Shown: piece after piece, positions 44,687 to 54,684 of the stretch
Layout: each line of letters opens with the position of its first letter
Position numbering within the stretch: the first letter of the stretch is position 1
NCBI RefSeq assembly: GCF_040066175.1
Contig: NZ_JBEAAM010000008.1
Coordinates: 104,308 to 168,307 of the forward strand
Length of the DNA stretch: 64,000 nucleotides
Direction of reading: 5' to 3'
Source of the DNA: Solimonas sp040066175
GTDB taxonomy: Bacteria; Pseudomonadota; Gammaproteobacteria; Nevskiales; Nevskiaceae
The notes under the pieces: model-generated
The model's database searches: none
Told to the model about the DNA's origin: nothing
The model's input: the letters and a program-made list of their open reading frames with translations, nothing else
Position numbers and translations under genes: made by a program

Positions 44687-46180
44687 GTGGATTCCAAACA
44701 ACGCGAGCTGCGCAAGGCGCTGCACCATGCCACGGACTATGCGTCGTGGCGGGAGGCCGCCGAGGCCCTGGATCACTACGAGGGGCTCGACGAATGGCGG
44801 CTCGACGACACCTCGGAGCACTACGACTGGCGGCTGGTGCGGGCGCGCCTGCGCCAGGTGCGTCAGTACCGCCAGGAGATGCAGATCACCAAGCTGGTGC
44901 ATCACCTGCGTCAGGGACTGCACTGGAATCTGGGCAACACCGGCAATCCGCGGCTGTACGACTACGCGCGGGTCGGCACCAAGAAGCTGATTCACGACTA
45001 CATCACCGAGATCGCCTCGGCACTCGAATTCCTGCGCGATCTCGACGTCCCGGAGTTCCCGCACGCGGCCAAGCTCAAGTTCTTCACCGAGGTCGCGCAG
45101 AGCTACGGCCGCTCCGCGCTGATGCTCTCCGGCGGCGCGACGCTGGGCCTGTTCCATGTCGGCGTGGTCAAGGCGCTGTTCCGCGAGGGGCTGGTGCCGT
45201 CGATCATGTCGGGTTCGAGCGCCGGGTCCATCGTCTGCGCGACGGTCGGCACGCGCGGTCCCGACGAGGTCGAGCAGCTGCTCGATCCAGAAGCGGCGTA
45301 TTACCACTTCTGGCGCATCCTGCCGCTGCGCGACATGCTGCGGAACCGTGCGATCGCCGATCAAGCGCAGCTGCGCAAGGCGATCGCCGCCAACGTGCGC
45401 GACCTCACCTTCGAGGAAGCGCACCAACGCTCCGGCCGCGTCATCAACATCACCGTGTCACCGGCCGGCGTGAACCAGCCGCCGCGCCTGCTGAACTACC
45501 TGACGTTCCCGTACCTGTATCTGCACGAGGCGGTGCTGGCCTCGTGCGCGGTGCCGGTGCTGTTCCCTCCGGTGATGTTGATGACGCAGGACGAACGCGG
45601 CGAGCGCGTGCCCTACATGCCGCTGCTGCGCTGGAACGACGGCTCGCTCAAGTCGGATCTGCCGATCCTGCGCATGCGCCGCCTGCACAACGTCAATCAT
45701 TTCATCGTCAGCCAGACCAACCCGCACGTGCTGCCGTTCGTGTCGCGGCGTGAGCCCGGCCACGGCGGACCGCTGCACGCGGCGCGCAACTACCTCTACT
45801 CGACGGTCAGCGGCCAGGCCAAGAGCCTGATCGACCTGGCGCGCCACAACCTGCCGACCGCGGGCGGCCTGCGCCGCGCGCTGGATCTGTCGTCGTCGGT
45901 GCTCGACCAGGAGTACCGCGGCAACATCAACATCCTGCCCGAGGTCAGTCTGTGGCGGTACGCCAACGTCACCGCCAACCCGACGATGGAATCGGTCAAG
46001 CGCTTCATGCTCGAAGGTGAGCGCGCGACCTGGCCGCGCATGGAGATGATCCGCAACCAGACGCTGATCAGCCAGACACTCAACGACTGCGTCGAGTGCC
46101 TGGAGAAGGGCCCGTGCGCGCGTCCGGCCTCGACGCGCCCGGGCACCAAGCCTGAGCTTCGCGTGGTGCGCGCGCGCTAG
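44687..46180 (+). CDS. patatin-like phospholipase with DUF3336 N-terminus
   Basis: A 497-residue lipid hydrolase. The N-terminal helical DUF3336 region (about 1-125) precedes the patatin core: oxyanion loop GGATLG near 149, the nucleophile motif GSSAG (Ser178) and the Asp of DGS (WNDGSL, Asp318). A complete Ser-Asp dyad indicates activity. Homologues act on triacylglycerols or phospholipids. The GTG start follows GGAGGAC; an in-frame ATG at 44672 overlaps that ribosome binding site. Confidence 0.9.
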   Translation: MDSKQRELRKALHHATDYASWREAAEALDHYEGLDEWRLDDTSEHYDWRLVRARLRQVRQYRQEMQITKLVHHLRQGLHWNLGNTGNPRLYDYARVGTKKLIHDYITEIASALEFLRDLDVPEFPHAAKLKFFTEVAQSYGRSALMLSGGATLGLFHVGVVKALFREGLVPSIMSGSSAGSIVCATVGTRGPDEVEQLLDPEAAYYHFWRILPLRDMLRNRAIADQAQLRKAIAANVRDLTFEEAHQRSGRVINITVSPAGVNQPPRLLNYLTFPYLYLHEAVLASCAVPVLFPPVMLMTQDERGERVPYMPLLRWNDGSLKSDLPILRMRRLHNVNHFIVSQTNPHVLPFVSRREPGHGGPLHAARNYLYSTVSGQAKSLIDLARHNLPTAGGLRRALDLSSSVLDQEYRGNINILPEVSLWRYANVTANPTMESVKRFMLEGERATWPRMEMIRNQTLISQTLNDCVECLEKGPCARPASTRPGTKPELRVVRAR

Positions 46181-46200
46181 AAAGCCGCGTCGCCCACCGC

Positions 46201-48996
46201 TCAGAGACTGCGGATGCGCGTCTCCTGGGCGCGCAGGGCCACCAGATCCTGTCGCTGCTTCGCGGCGAGGTCACGGGTCTGCTGCTGGACATGCTCCGGC
46301 GCCTTGGCGAAGTTCGGGTTGCCGACGCGGGCCTCGGTCTTGGCGAGGTCGCCTTCGAGCTTGGCGATCTGCTTGGCCAGGCGCGCGAGTTCGGCATCCT
46401 TGTCGATCAGGCCGGCCATCGGCACCAGCAGGTTCATCGCGCCGAGCAGGGCCGTCGCCGCCTGCGGCGCAGCTTCACCATCCGCGAGCACGCGCGGCGT
46501 TTCGACACGGGCGAGGAACCGGATGCTCGCGTCCATGCGCTGCAGGCGCTCGCAGTCGGATGCGGAGGCGTTGTGGATCAGCAGCGGCAGCACCTTGCCC
46601 GGCGCGATGTCCATCTCGCCGCGGATCTGGCGCACGCCGAGGATGAAGCCCTTGAGCCACTCGATGTCGGCTTCGGCGGCCTCGTCGATCTTCGCCGGTT
46701 CACTGACCGGGTAGTCCTGCAGCATGATGCTGGGACCGCTGCGCCCAGCGAGCGGCGCGATGCGCTGCCAGATTTCCTCGGTGATGAAGGGCATCAGCGG
46801 ATGCAGCAGGCGCAGTGCGGCTTCGAGCACGCGCACCAGCGTGCGGCGTGTGCCGCGCTGCGCGGCCTCGTCACCCTGTTGCAGCGCCGGCTTCGACAGT
46901 TCCAGGTACCAGTCGCAGTACTCGTTCCAGATGAACTGGTAGAGCGCCTGCGCGAGCAGGTCGAAGCGGTAGCTGCGAAAATGCTCGGCGGCTTCGGCTT
47001 CGAGGCGCTGCAGGCGCGAGACGATCCAGCGATCCGCCGTGGACAGTTCGCAGGGCAGCGCCGGATCGATGCCGCAGTCCTTGCCTTCGGTGTTCATCAG
47101 CACGAAGCGCGCGGCGTTCCAGATCTTGTTGCAGAAGTTGCGGTAGCCGGACGCGCGGCTGGCGTCGAAGCGGATGTCGCGGCCGGTCGAGGCCAGTGCG
47201 AGGAAGGTGAAGCGCAGCGCATCGACGCCGACCGGTTCGATGCCGGCCGGATACTGGCGCCGCGTCGCCGCCTCGATCTTCGCCGCCATCTGCGGCTGCA
47301 TCAGGCCGGTGGTGCGCTTCTGCACCAGTTCCTCGAGCCCGATGCCATCGACCAGGTCCAGCGGGTCGAGGATGTTGCCCTTGGACTTCGACATCTTGTT
47401 GCCTTCGGCGTCGCGCACCAGGCCGGTGATGTACACCTCGCGGAATGGCACCTCGCCCATGAAGTGCAGGCCCATCATTGCCATGCGCGCGACCCAGAAG
47501 AAGATGATGTCGAAACCGGTGACCAGCACGGAGGTCGGGTAGTAGCGGGCGAGATCGTCGGTCTTGTCCGGCCAGCCCAGCGTCGAGAACGGCCACAGCG
47601 CCGACGAGAACCAGGTGTCGAAGCTGTCCTCGTCCTGTTTGAGTGAGGCGCGGGGCGCGAGGCGCGAGGCGTATTTCTCGCGCACTTCGGCCTCGCTGCG
47701 GCCGACGTAGATGGTGCCGGCCTCGTCGTACCACGCCGGGATGCGGTGGCCCCACCACAGGTTGCGCGAGATGCACCAGTCCTGGATGTTGGTCAGCCAC
47801 TGGTTGTAGGTGTTGACCCAGTTCTCCGGCACGAAGCGCATGCGGCCGTCGCGCACGGCGTCGAGCGCACGCTCGGCCAGCGCCTTCATGTTCACGAACC
47901 ACTGGTCGGTGAGGAAGGGTTCGAGCACGACGCCGGTGCGGTCGCCACGCGGCACCATCAGCTTGTGGTCCTGGATCTTCTCGACCAGGCCGAGTTTCTC
48001 CAGGTCCTCGACGATGCGCTTGCGCGCGTCGTAGCGGTCCATGCCGCGGTAGGCCGCCGGCGCCTCGTCGTTGATGTGCGCGGTCGGCGTGAAGACGTTG
48101 AGGATCGGCAGACGATGGCGCTGGCCGACGGCGTAGTCGTTGAAGTCGTGCGCCGGCGTGATCTTGACGACGCCGGTGCCGAACTCTCGATCGACATACG
48201 TGTCGCCGATGATCGGGATCTCGCGGTCGCACAGCGGCAGCTCCACCGTCCTGCCGATCAGGTGCCGGTAGCGCTCGTCATCGGGGTGCACTGCCACCGC
48301 GGTGTCGCCGAGCATCGTCTCGGGACGGGTCGTTGCGACGACCAGGTGGCCGGAGCCGTCGGCCAGGGGATAGCGGAAGTGCCAGAGCTTGCCGTTCTCC
48401 TCGCGGCTCTCGACTTCCAGGTCCGAGATCGCGGTCAGCAGCACCGGGTCCCAGTTGACCAGGCGCTTGCCGCGGTAGATCAGGCCCTCCTCGTAGAGGC
48501 GCACGAACTCCTCGGTGACTGCCTTGTTGAGCATCTCGTCCATCGTGAAACGCTCGCGCGTCCAGTCCACCGAGTTGCCCATGCGGCGCATCTGCGTGGT
48601 GATGGTGCCGCCGGAGTACTCCTTCCATTCCCAGACCTTTTCCAGGAATTTCTCGCGGCCCAGGTCGGTGCGCTTGATGCCCTGCGCGGCGAGCTGGCGC
48701 TCGACCACCATCTGCGTGGCGATGCCGGCGTGGTCGGTGCCGGGCAGCCACAGCGTGTCGAAGCCGCGCATGCGGTGGTAGCGCGTCAGTGCATCCATCA
48801 CGGCGTGCTGGAACGCATGGCCCATGTGCAGCGTGCCGGTGACGTTGGGCGGCGGGATCATGATGCAGTACGGCGGCAGCGTCGTGCGGTCCACACCCCG
48901 CAGCCGCGCGACCGATTCCGGCGTGTAGTAGCCGCCCGTCTCCCAGGCCTCGCACCAGCGCGCCTCGATGCTCTTGGGGTCGTAAGTCTTGTCCAT
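46201..48996 (-). CDS. valS: valine-tRNA ligase
   Basis: A 931-residue class I synthetase that charges tRNA-Val. The HIGH motif appears in PPPNVTGTLHMGHAF and KMSKS in NKMSKSKGNILDPLDLVDG. A CP1 editing domain and a C-terminal coiled coil (LARLAKQIAKLEGDLAKTEARV) are present. It is the last gene of the pepA-holC-valS operon, which is conserved in gammaproteobacteria. The small 20-base gap to the lipase stop shows tight convergent packing. Confidence 0.98.
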   Translation of the reverse strand: MDKTYDPKSIEARWCEAWETGGYYTPESVARLRGVDRTTLPPYCIMIPPPNVTGTLHMGHAFQHAVMDALTRYHRMRGFDTLWLPGTDHAGIATQMVVERQLAAQGIKRTDLGREKFLEKVWEWKEYSGGTITTQMRRMGNSVDWTRERFTMDEMLNKAVTEEFVRLYEEGLIYRGKRLVNWDPVLLTAISDLEVESREENGKLWHFRYPLADGSGHLVVATTRPETMLGDTAVAVHPDDERYRHLIGRTVELPLCDREIPIIGDTYVDREFGTGVVKITPAHDFNDYAVGQRHRLPILNVFTPTAHINDEAPAAYRGMDRYDARKRIVEDLEKLGLVEKIQDHKLMVPRGDRTGVVLEPFLTDQWFVNMKALAERALDAVRDGRMRFVPENWVNTYNQWLTNIQDWCISRNLWWGHRIPAWYDEAGTIYVGRSEAEVREKYASRLAPRASLKQDEDSFDTWFSSALWPFSTLGWPDKTDDLARYYPTSVLVTGFDIIFFWVARMAMMGLHFMGEVPFREVYITGLVRDAEGNKMSKSKGNILDPLDLVDGIGLEELVQKRTTGLMQPQMAAKIEAATRRQYPAGIEPVGVDALRFTFLALASTGRDIRFDASRASGYRNFCNKIWNAARFVLMNTEGKDCGIDPALPCELSTADRWIVSRLQRLEAEAAEHFRSYRFDLLAQALYQFIWNEYCDWYLELSKPALQQGDEAAQRGTRRTLVRVLEAALRLLHPLMPFITEEIWQRIAPLAGRSGPSIMLQDYPVSEPAKIDEAAEADIEWLKGFILGVRQIRGEMDIAPGKVLPLLIHNASASDCERLQRMDASIRFLARVETPRVLADGEAAPQAATALLGAMNLLVPMAGLIDKDAELARLAKQIAKLEGDLAKTEARVGNPNFAKAPEHVQQQTRDLAAKQRQDLVALRAQETRIRSL

Positions 48997-49097
48997 GCCG
49001 TTGGGTCAGAAGACGCGCCGGAGCGCGAAAGTAGCGAATTGTAGCGGGCGCATCGCCGCGCTCCGCAGGGCCGCCATCCAGCGCGGCGGGGCCGCTC

Positions 49098-49568
49098 CTA
49101 GGGCTTGCGCCGGGTCCAGCCGCCGCTGGCGCTCTGCTCGTAGGTGTTCAGTTCGTAACCGCGATCGCGGTAGAACTTGTAGCGCGCGCGCGACGCGGCG
49201 CGCTGTGCCGGATCGCCAGCCACCAGTTCGAGCACGCGCTCGAAGCGGCTGAAGTAGTCCGGGATCTCGGCGTCGAGGTTGATCAGTACGCCGTGGTGGC
49301 TGTCCGGCGGCTCCACCGCGCCGATCAGCACTGCCGGTGCCGGTTCGGCCGGTACGGCGCCATCGTAGCGTTCGTGCGAGACGAAGCTGCCCTGGCGGAA
49401 GCTCCACAGTGCACCGTCGAGCTCGTCCGCCAGCGCGGCATCGCGGGTGGCGACGTACACCTTCATGCCGGCGCCGGCGGCCTTGTCGCACAGGCGGCAG
49501 GCGGCCATGACCCGGCCGCCGTCGGCGCTGGCGGTTTCGGGCAGCAGATAGAAGTCGATGCGGGTCAT
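49098..49568 (-). CDS. holC: DNA polymerase III subunit chi
   Basis: HolC links the clamp loader to single-strand binding protein. The 156-residue product has the family N-terminus RIDFYLLPETASADGGRVMAACRLCDKAAGAGMKVYV, an SSB-contact region around LWSFRQGSFVSHE and the C-terminal GYELNTYEQSASGGW. It sits between pepA and valS, the conserved arrangement. Confidence 0.95.
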   Translation of the reverse strand: MTRIDFYLLPETASADGGRVMAACRLCDKAAGAGMKVYVATRDAALADELDGALWSFRQGSFVSHERYDGAVPAEPAPAVLIGAVEPPDSHHGVLINLDAEIPDYFSRFERVLELVAGDPAQRAASRARYKFYRDRGYELNTYEQSASGGWTRRKP

Positions 49569-49601
49569 TGGGCGCGCGGCGCGGCGCGTGTCCCTCTGCG
49601 T

Positions 49602-51116
49602 TCAGTCGTGGGCGTGGCGGGTCGCCAGGTCGATCAGGTACTGCGTCAGCATCGGCACCGGGCGGCCGGACGCCTTCTTGCCGGTCCAGGCAGTGCCGGC
49701 GATGTCCAGGTGCGCCCATTTCATCTTCTTGGTGAAGCGGTGCAGGAAAGTCGCACCGATGATCGCGCCGGCATCGCGCGCGTTCTTGGTGGCGATGTTG
49801 GCCACGTCGGCGAACTCGCTCCGGATGTTCTCGTCGTATTCCGGCCACAGCGGCAGCTCCCAGGCCTTGTCGCCGGTCAGTTCGCCGGCGGCGAGCAGCG
49901 CGCGGCCCAGCGACGGCGTGTTGGTGAACAGCCCCGACGCGACGCCGCCGAGCGCGACGACGCAGGCGCCGGTCAGCGTGGCCAGGTCGATGCACAGCTG
50001 CGGCTCGTAGGTCCGCTCGGCATAGGTCAGCGCGTCACACAGGATCAGGCGGCCCTCGGCGTCGGTGTTGAGGACTTCGATGGTGAGGCCGGCCATGCTG
50101 GTGACGATGTCGCCGGGCTTGTTGGCCTGACCGTCGGGCAGGTTCTCCGAGGCGGGGACGATGCCGACGACGTTGAGCGGCAGCTTGAGCTGGGCGATCG
50201 CGGCCATCGTGCCGATCACCGCGGCGCCACCGCACATGTCGAACTTCATCTCGTCCATCGCCGCCGACGGTTTGATCGAGATGCCGCCGGCGTCGAAGGT
50301 CAGACCCTTGCCGACCAGCGCAATCGGCTTTTCGTCCCTGGGGCCCTTGAAGTATTCCATGACGATCAGCTTGGGCGGCTGGCGCGAACCCTTGGCGACC
50401 GACAGCAGCGCGCCCATGCCCAGCGTCTCCATCTCGGTCTGTTCCAGCACCTTGACCTTGATGCCGCTGCCCGATGCCAGTTTCTTCGCCTGCTCGGCCA
50501 GATAGGTCGGCGTGCAGATGTTGCCGGGCAGGTTGCCGAGATCCTTGGCGATCCTGACGCCCTTGCCGATCGCCAGAGCCTCGGTGAGGCCCTGGCTGGC
50601 GGCGGGCAGGTCGGCGCGGCTGGGCACGTCGAAGGTGTAGCGTTCCAGCTTGACGACCGGCAGATCCTCGCGCGCCTTGGCGCCGCGGCATTCATCGAAG
50701 CGGTAGTAGGCATCCTCCGTCGCCAGCACGGCCTGGCTGACGTTCCATCGCCAGTCACGCCCCTTCACCGGCAGGTGGGTGAGGTACGAGCAGGCGTCGA
50801 TCGCGCCGGTCGCGCGCAGCGCCCGCGACGAAGCCGCGATGGCCTTGCGGAATGCGGCTTCGTCGAAGCTGCGCTCGCGGCCCAGCCCCACCAGCATCAC
50901 GCGGTCGGCGAAGGTGCCGGCGACGTTGTGCAGCACGACGGTCGTACCGAGCTTGCCGTCCATGTCGCCGCGGCGCAGGACGCTGGCGATCGCGCCATCG
51001 CTGGCCTTGTCGATGATTTCCGCGGCTTCGGATGGCGTGCGCCGATCGAAGATGCCGACGATTACGCAGGCGACACGCTGCTTTTCGGGATTGCCGCTCT
51101 TGACGAAGTATTCCAT
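49602..51116 (-). CDS. pepA: leucyl aminopeptidase (PepA-type)
   Basis: A 504-residue M17 dimetal aminopeptidase that removes N-terminal residues from peptides; PepA can also bind DNA. The signature NTDAEGRL and the metal-ligand region GKGLTFDAGGISIKP are intact. The frame is open further upstream, but ATG 51116 matches the family N-terminus. It heads the operon with holC and valS, and its start faces lptF across a 227-base divergent region. Confidence 0.97.
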   Translation of the reverse strand: MEYFVKSGNPEKQRVACVIVGIFDRRTPSEAAEIIDKASDGAIASVLRRGDMDGKLGTTVVLHNVAGTFADRVMLVGLGRERSFDEAAFRKAIAASSRALRATGAIDACSYLTHLPVKGRDWRWNVSQAVLATEDAYYRFDECRGAKAREDLPVVKLERYTFDVPSRADLPAASQGLTEALAIGKGVRIAKDLGNLPGNICTPTYLAEQAKKLASGSGIKVKVLEQTEMETLGMGALLSVAKGSRQPPKLIVMEYFKGPRDEKPIALVGKGLTFDAGGISIKPSAAMDEMKFDMCGGAAVIGTMAAIAQLKLPLNVVGIVPASENLPDGQANKPGDIVTSMAGLTIEVLNTDAEGRLILCDALTYAERTYEPQLCIDLATLTGACVVALGGVASGLFTNTPSLGRALLAAGELTGDKAWELPLWPEYDENIRSEFADVANIATKNARDAGAIIGATFLHRFTKKMKWAHLDIAGTAWTGKKASGRPVPMLTQYLIDLATRHAHD

Positions 51117-51343
51117 GCCTTTCTCGTGCAGATGCCCGCGTCCGCGATGGCGGGCGGACGCGGCGTGGATGCGGGTCGAAGATGCGTCGGCGCGGCAGCG
51201 GGGATGCACTCCCTGCCGGCATCGGCGCGGTGTGGGCGCATATTCTAGCTGCGCGGCCGGGACGCACGACAACGGCACCGCCGCGCCGGGCCCTGCAGGG
51301 GCGCGGTGCAGGCATAATCCGCGGGTGCGTGACCGCCGCGACC

Positions 51344-52429
51344 ATGAGTAACAGGATTCTCGACCGCTACTTGCTGCGCGAGGCGGGGGGCGCCTGGCTG
51401 GCAGTGACCTTCGTGCTGCTGGCGATCATGCTGGCGACGCGCTTCGCGCGCTTCCTCGCGCAGGCGGCCGCCGGTGAACTGCCGCGCGAACTGCTGCTGC
51501 AGGTCGCCGTGCTGTCCAGCCTGCAGTACCTCGTGATCCTGATTCCCGTCTCGCTGATGCTGGCGATCATGCTCTCGCTGGGGCGGTTGTACCGCGACAA
51601 CGAGGTCGCCGCGATGATGGGTTGTGGCGTCGGCCTGGGTGCGCTGTACCGGCCTTTCGTGCTGCTCGGGGTTGGACTGGCACTGCTGACGGCCGCACTG
51701 TCGTTCCAGGTTGGCCCCTGGGCGGGGCGCACCGCGGATTACCTGGTCAAGAACGCCGCACGCCTGATCCAGTTCAATCCCTTCGAGGAGGGCCGCTTCA
51801 AGTCGGTGATGAAGGGCCGGGCGGTGTTCTACACCGAGCGGATGTCGGCCGACGGCAGCCGTCTGCAGACGGTCGTCGCCCAGGTCGAGGAGAAGGATGG
51901 CGTCAGCTTCGTCACTGCGCGCAGCGGCAATCAGAGCACGGACCCGGTCACCGGCGAGCGCAGTGTGAGTCTGGTGGAGGGCTATCGCTATCGCGGTGTG
52001 CCCGGTGCGGCGGCCTACGACGTGATGCGCTTCGACCGCTTGTCGACGCGGGTGGCGCCGCCGGAGTTCATCTACATCAGCGCCAAGCGCAAGCTGATGC
52101 CGACCGCGCAGCTGCTGCGTTCGGAAGACGCCCGCGACAAGGCGGAGCTGGCGTGGCGCTACGCGGCGCCGCTGTCGGTGCTGATCATCACCTTGCTGGC
52201 GGTGCCGCTGTCGCACATCGCGCCGCGCAAGGGCCGCTACGGCAAGCTGGTCGTCGGCATCGCTGCGTATCTGCTGTACTCGCAGCTGCTCGGCATCGGC
52301 CAGGCCTGGATCGCCAAGGGCAAGGTGCCGGAAGCGCTCGGCCTGTGGTGGGTGCATGGGCTGATGCTGGCCTGGGCGCTCGTGCTCGTCGCGCGGCGGC
52401 TGAACCTGTTCCAGCGGGTGCGCGCGTGA
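51344..52429 (+). CDS. lptF: LPS export permease LptF
   Basis: LptF, with LptG and the ATPase LptB, pulls lipopolysaccharide from the inner membrane. The 361-residue product has six helices with a periplasmic jellyroll between helices 3 and 4. It shows the family N-terminus NRILDRYLLREAGGAWLAV and the PRKGRYGKLVVGIAAYLLY stretch. ATG 51344 is the best start; the frame is also open upstream. The stop overlaps lptG. The divergent pepA neighbour is the usual arrangement. Confidence 0.95.
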   Translation: MSNRILDRYLLREAGGAWLAVTFVLLAIMLATRFARFLAQAAAGELPRELLLQVAVLSSLQYLVILIPVSLMLAIMLSLGRLYRDNEVAAMMGCGVGLGALYRPFVLLGVGLALLTAALSFQVGPWAGRTADYLVKNAARLIQFNPFEEGRFKSVMKGRAVFYTERMSADGSRLQTVVAQVEEKDGVSFVTARSGNQSTDPVTGERSVSLVEGYRYRGVPGAAAYDVMRFDRLSTRVAPPEFIYISAKRKLMPTAQLLRSEDARDKAELAWRYAAPLSVLIITLLAVPLSHIAPRKGRYGKLVVGIAAYLLYSQLLGIGQAWIAKGKVPEALGLWWVHGLMLAWALVLVARRLNLFQRVRA

Positions 52430-53490
52430 GCCGCATCACCCGCTATCTGGTGCGCACGATCCTGGGCTTCACCGCGATCAGCGGGCTGGCGCTGGTGGCG
52501 ATCTATACGTTCATCAGCTTCGTTGCCGAGATCGACGAAACCGGGCAGGGCGGCTTCGGCATGCTTGAGCTGCTCTGGTACACGGTGATGATGATCCCGG
52601 CGGGCCTGTACACGCTGATGCCGATCATCGCGCTGCTCGGCACGCTGATGGGGCTGGGCGCGCTCGCGGCGCAGAACGAGATCACGGCGATGCGGGCCTC
52701 CGGCGTCACCATCCTGCGCCTGGGCGGATCGGCGCTCGCGGCTGGCGTGCTGCTCGGGGCGCTCGCGCTCGTGCTCGGGGACTGGCTGGGGCCGGCCGGT
52801 ACCATGGCCGCGCGGGCCTACCGGTCCGAGGCGCGCTACGAGGTGCGCGGCGGACTCACCGCCAAGCCGGTCTGGCTGCGCGATGGCGCCAACATCGTCC
52901 ATATCCGCGGCCTGCTGGCCGAGGACGCGATCGCCAATGTCGATATCTACACGCTCGGCTCCGACCTGACGGTCGATCAGGTGATGAACGTCGAGTCGGC
53001 CCGCTACGAGGACGGCCACTGGCGGCTGTCCGGCGTGCGGCTGACGCGCTTCGGTGAAGATGGCGTGCAGGCGCAGCAGATCGAAGCGATGGACTGGGCG
53101 GCGACGCTCTCGCCGGAGGTGCTGCGCCTGTTCGTGCTCGAAGCGAACAGTCTCTCGACCCCCGGCCTGCTGCGGCTGATCGCCTACATGGCGGACAACG
53201 GCCTGGATGCGAGCGAGTACCGGATGACGCTGTGGCGCAAGCTGGTCGCGCCCGTCACGGTCATGGCGATGATGTTGTTCGCGGTGCCGTTCTGCCTCGG
53301 CTCGCAGCGCGGCGGAGGGGCTGGACAGCGGCTGCTGGTCGGCATCCTCGTCGGACTGGTGTTCTACGTCGTCAACGAGGTCGCCGCCAGCTTCGGCCAG
53401 CTCTATGCCTGGCCACCGGCCGTGGCGGCCAGCCTGCCGACCCTGGCGATGCTCGGCCTGGCCGTCGCGCGGCTGCAGCGTGCGCGCTGA
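52426..53490 (+). CDS. lptG: LPS export permease LptG
   Basis: The partner of LptF in the LPS transporter. A 354-residue membrane protein with six helices, an N-terminal block RITRYLVRTILGFTAISGLALVAIYTFISFV and a C-terminal GLVFYVVNEVAASFG region typical of LptG. It starts at GTG, overlapping the lptF stop by four bases. Confidence 0.95.
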   Translation: MSRITRYLVRTILGFTAISGLALVAIYTFISFVAEIDETGQGGFGMLELLWYTVMMIPAGLYTLMPIIALLGTLMGLGALAAQNEITAMRASGVTILRLGGSALAAGVLLGALALVLGDWLGPAGTMAARAYRSEARYEVRGGLTAKPVWLRDGANIVHIRGLLAEDAIANVDIYTLGSDLTVDQVMNVESARYEDGHWRLSGVRLTRFGEDGVQAQQIEAMDWAATLSPEVLRLFVLEANSLSTPGLLRLIAYMADNGLDASEYRMTLWRKLVAPVTVMAMMLFAVPFCLGSQRGGGAGQRLLVGILVGLVFYVVNEVAASFGQLYAWPPAVAASLPTLAMLGLAVARLQRAR

Positions 53491-53580
53491 GTGCACTCAT
53501 TGATCCAGGTCCATGCACGAACCTTGGGACCGATCCAGCATCTAACCGATATCCAGGCATGTCGTGGCGGAGGTTCGACG

Positions 53581-54090
53581 ATGCGCGCATCGATACTGAT
53601 CAAGGCCCTGTTGGCCGGCCTGATGGTCGCGGGCCTGACGGGCTGCTTCCGGGCGACCCCGTACCAGCCCAAGGACCGCGGCTATGGCTACAGCGAGCAG
53701 AGGCTGGAAAGCAACCGCTATCGCGTGACGTTCGCCGGCAACAGCGCCACGTCGCGGGAGACGGTCGAGAACTACTTGCTGTACCGGGCCGCGGAGCTGA
53801 CGCTGGACAACGGCTACGACTACTTCGTCATGGTCAGCCAGGAAACCGGCGCCGACACGCGCTACCAGCAGACGATCACCGGCTATTACGGCTTGGGCTA
53901 TTACTATTGGTATCCGTATCCCGCGGTCGCGGTGTCGAGCAGCCAGCCGGAAACGAGCTACGAGGCGCAGGCCTACATCGTCCTGAGCAAGGGCACCAAG
54001 CCCGAAGGCGAGCTCAAGGCCTTCGATGCGCGCGAGGTCAAGGCCAATCTCGAAGCCAAGATCACGCGGCCGCAGCCCAAGGCCCGTTGA
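53581..54090 (+). CDS. lipoprotein of the CC0125/CC1285 type
   Basis: A 169-residue exported lipoprotein: signal peptide with lipobox GLTGC and Cys22, then the conserved GYSEQRLESNRYRVTFAGNSATSRETVENYLLYRAAELTLDNGYDYF-type region, which I know from a group of short proteobacterial lipoproteins of unknown function. GGAGGTTCGACG precedes the ATG. The tyrosine-rich YYGLGYYYWYPYP segment is unusual. It ends convergently with the RDD gene, with no gap between the stops. Confidence 0.85.
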   Translation: MRASILIKALLAGLMVAGLTGCFRATPYQPKDRGYGYSEQRLESNRYRVTFAGNSATSRETVENYLLYRAAELTLDNGYDYFVMVSQETGADTRYQQTITGYYGLGYYYWYPYPAVAVSSSQPETSYEAQAYIVLSKGTKPEGELKAFDAREVKANLEAKITRPQPKAR

Positions 54091-54597
54091 TCAGCGGGGC
54101 GGACTGGGCTCGTACCCCGTTTCCGTGCCGCTGAGCCAGTCCTGCGGCGCGCGGCGCCGCGCGTCGAGTCGCGTCAGCAGCAGGCCCAGAGCGGTGGCCA
54201 GCACCGTGGTCGTGGTCACGGCCTTCGCATGCGGCGCGCTGGCCAGGCGCGGCAGCTGCAGCAGCGCCGGCGTCAGCACGATGCCCCAGCAGACCAGCAT
54301 CAGCGCGTAGCGCAGCGCGGCGTCGATCCAGCGCGGGGGCTGGCCGTTGCTGCGACGCAGGTGCAGCCGCCAGGCGCGCATGCCCAGGGTCTGCCCGCCG
54401 TGGGTCCAGAACCAGCCGAAGAAGGCCAGCCCGATCAGGAACAGGTAGGCGCGCAGCGCATGCCACTCGCGCTCGATGCCGACCACGTCGCGCACCACCG
54501 TGTCGATCATCAGCGCGACCATCCACAGACCGAGCAGCAGCAGGCCGTCGTACACCGCCGCGGCGAAGCGGCGCCAGATCGGGGCGGGGAGCATCAT
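54091..54597 (-). CDS. RDD-family membrane protein
   Basis: A 168-residue protein with the RDD domain: helix 1 (RRFAAAVYDGLLLLGLWMVAL), helix 2 (YLFLIGLAFFGWFWTHGGQTLGMRAWRL) and two or three further helices. The function of RDD proteins is largely unknown; some are linked to ion exchange. The start is uncertain: a GTG at 54630 would add 11 residues. It lies convergent to the lipoprotein gene and downstream of the acyl-CoA dehydrogenase. Confidence 0.85.
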   Translation of the reverse strand: MMLPAPIWRRFAAAVYDGLLLLGLWMVALMIDTVVRDVVGIEREWHALRAYLFLIGLAFFGWFWTHGGQTLGMRAWRLHLRRSNGQPPRWIDAALRYALMLVCWGIVLTPALLQLPRLASAPHAKAVTTTTVLATALGLLLTRLDARRRAPQDWLSGTETGYEPSPPR

Positions 54598-54684
54598 CGG
54601 TGCGGCGGCAGGGTCGAGAGCGGGGCGCACAGGATAACGGGCGGGCCGACGCCAAGTCCGCCCGCCCGTCCGGTCGCAGCGATC